Positions 39,687 to 40,400 of a DNA stretch of 40,400 nt are shown here, piece by piece. The notes under the pieces were generated by a model. The model was not told where the DNA came from and did not search any database. It saw only the letters and a program-made list of their open reading frames with translations. Numbering within the stretch: position 1 is the stretch's first letter; each line of letters opens with the position of its first letter. The translations under genes were made by a program, and so were the position numbers. Origin of the DNA: Cladosporium sp. IMV 00045 (Eukaryota > Ascomycota > Dothideomycetes > Cladosporiales > Cladosporiaceae); NCBI GenBank assembly GCA_001931905.2, contig MSJI02000956.1, positions 1-40,400 on the forward strand, written 5' to 3'.

Positions 39687-40400
39687 TTACTAGTCTAGCT
39701 CCGAGTTATCGGACGAGTCCGAGATTATCTATATTCGAGGAATACCTTTCCTACTAGGGGTAGCCTTTCTCGGAGACACGCCGTAGTCCTAACTAGGTCG
39801 AACTAAACTACCGTCGTATAAGTATTATTCTATCCGCTTAAGCCTATAGATATACGGGATAAGATCGGCTTCTAAGGAAGCTAGAGCACGTAAAACGAAG
39901 ACACGATAAGAATCGTAGTAGCGTACCGATATCCTAGTAGTATCGGTATTATCCGACCTTAGTTCCTAGTATAAGTCGACGAATTTACTAAAGACTAACG
40001 CGATACCCGGACCGTTATAAGTAGAGTCGTTACCGGAGCCGTTACCTAATATACCTATATATTAAGGGGAGATACTATCGTACTAACCGGTAGAGCTTTA
40101 CGTTAACTAAGGTAAGGAATCTAACGATACTAGCTTATCGGAAGTAGGAAGTCTCCTAATTAATTAGTTTTTAGACCTCTTTACTATTATACCGTCTTTA
40201 GCGCGGTACTATTCCTCTTATATAGTCGCGACGTCCTCGTCTAAGTCTAGTTACTCGACTATCCCTAGGCGGTCTCGCTTACGTTTCCTAGCCGATATTA
40301 GGGCGGTAGTAGAGTAGTCTAGTCTAGACTTAGCCGGCGACTTTAACGTAGCTAGCTTTACTTCTAGTCGATCCGCCGGGGCGTCCTCCGGGAAGAATAT
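39687..40400 (-). pseudogene. Unidentified RIP-damaged reading frame running off the window
   Basis: One minus-strand frame can be read over about 235 codons without any frameshift, interrupted only by TAG/TAA of the RIP type, and ends with TAG-TAA at 39692-39687. It contains a basic patch (SARKRKRDRLGIVE), then a more hydrophobic part (GIALVFSKFVDLY, VRYYDSYRVFVLRALASLE, ADLIPYIYRLKRIE) and a Ser/Pro/Arg-rich end. I do not recognise the family. It may be a transposon ORF or a duplicated host gene caught by RIP. Confidence 0.45.

Larger units (their letters stand above)
38160..40400. mobile_element. Second RIP-destroyed repeat block, mixed transposon remnants
   Basis: From about 38160 to the window end CpA and TpG are nearly absent (a handful remain, for example at 39142, 39413, 39539-39543, 39772, 39884 and 39898), while CpG is common. 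This is the same signature as inside the retrotransposon. The change is abrupt after CGCAGAAC (38151-38158). No LTR or inverted terminal repeat is clear and the right end is outside the window. Two coding-like frames are listed separately. I could not resolve 39050-39680 or 38160-38660; the latter has a 14-bp direct repeat (AGCGTTATAATTC at about 38400 and 38441). Confidence 0.8.

Overview
This window is nuclear DNA of a filamentous ascomycete. The evidence is spliced genes with 50-130 nt GT..AG introns and CTAAT/CTGAC branch sites, fungal protein families (Mtr10 importin, DHA1/DHA2 MFS pumps, PL1 pectate lyase, GH2 beta-galactosidase), and above all a chromovirus retrotransposon destroyed by repeat-induced point mutation (RIP). 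A Dothideomycete-like plant-associated or saprotrophic fungus fits best, but that placement is inference.

Layout. 1-197: start of an MTR10-type karyopherin (minus, cut by the window edge). 999-2822: 14-TM-type MFS transporter. 5273-7394: SLC6/SNF sodium symporter. 8478-9367: SDR (minus), divergent from a CocE/NonD alpha/beta-hydrolase at about 10012-11957. 12863-13878: ACMSD-type amidohydrolase/decarboxylase. 15192-16280: zinc alcohol dehydrogenase. 16445-17479: YncE-like beta-propeller (minus). 17859-20027: DHA1 MFS transporter (minus). 21635-22975: glycerate kinase. 23246-24217: secreted pectate lyase (minus). 24926-24966: assembly gap. 25429-26606: Erg26-like 3-beta-HSD pseudogene with two in-frame stops (minus). 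27485-34910: complete but RIP-killed Ty3/Gypsy chromovirus with two 430-bp LTRs and a 5-bp target duplication. 35490-38120: secreted GH2 beta-galactosidase. 38160-40400: a second RIP-destroyed block holding a pogo/Fot-like transposase tail and an unidentified reading frame.

How the genes may work together. From 8.4 to 20 kb an esterase/amidase, a decarboxylase-type amidohydrolase, two oxidoreductases, a lactonase-like propeller and a transporter lie side by side. Two more transporters sit just upstream. This looks like a catabolic or modification neighbourhood without a PKS/NRPS backbone; functional linkage is inference. The pectate lyase, the beta-galactosidase and the CreA-like sites before the ADH and the GH2 gene suggest plant-carbohydrate use under carbon catabolite control.

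The most informative part is the retrotransposon. Its LTR pair is a natural record of RIP: about 36 differences, all transitions, with the outer edges of both LTRs spared. CpA/TpG is almost absent inside while CpG survives. Reading through the mutations reveals a long gag with an unidentified C-terminal extension, a possible -1 frameshift heptamer, a chromodomain, and an antisense frame with a Cys-rich motif and a coiled coil.
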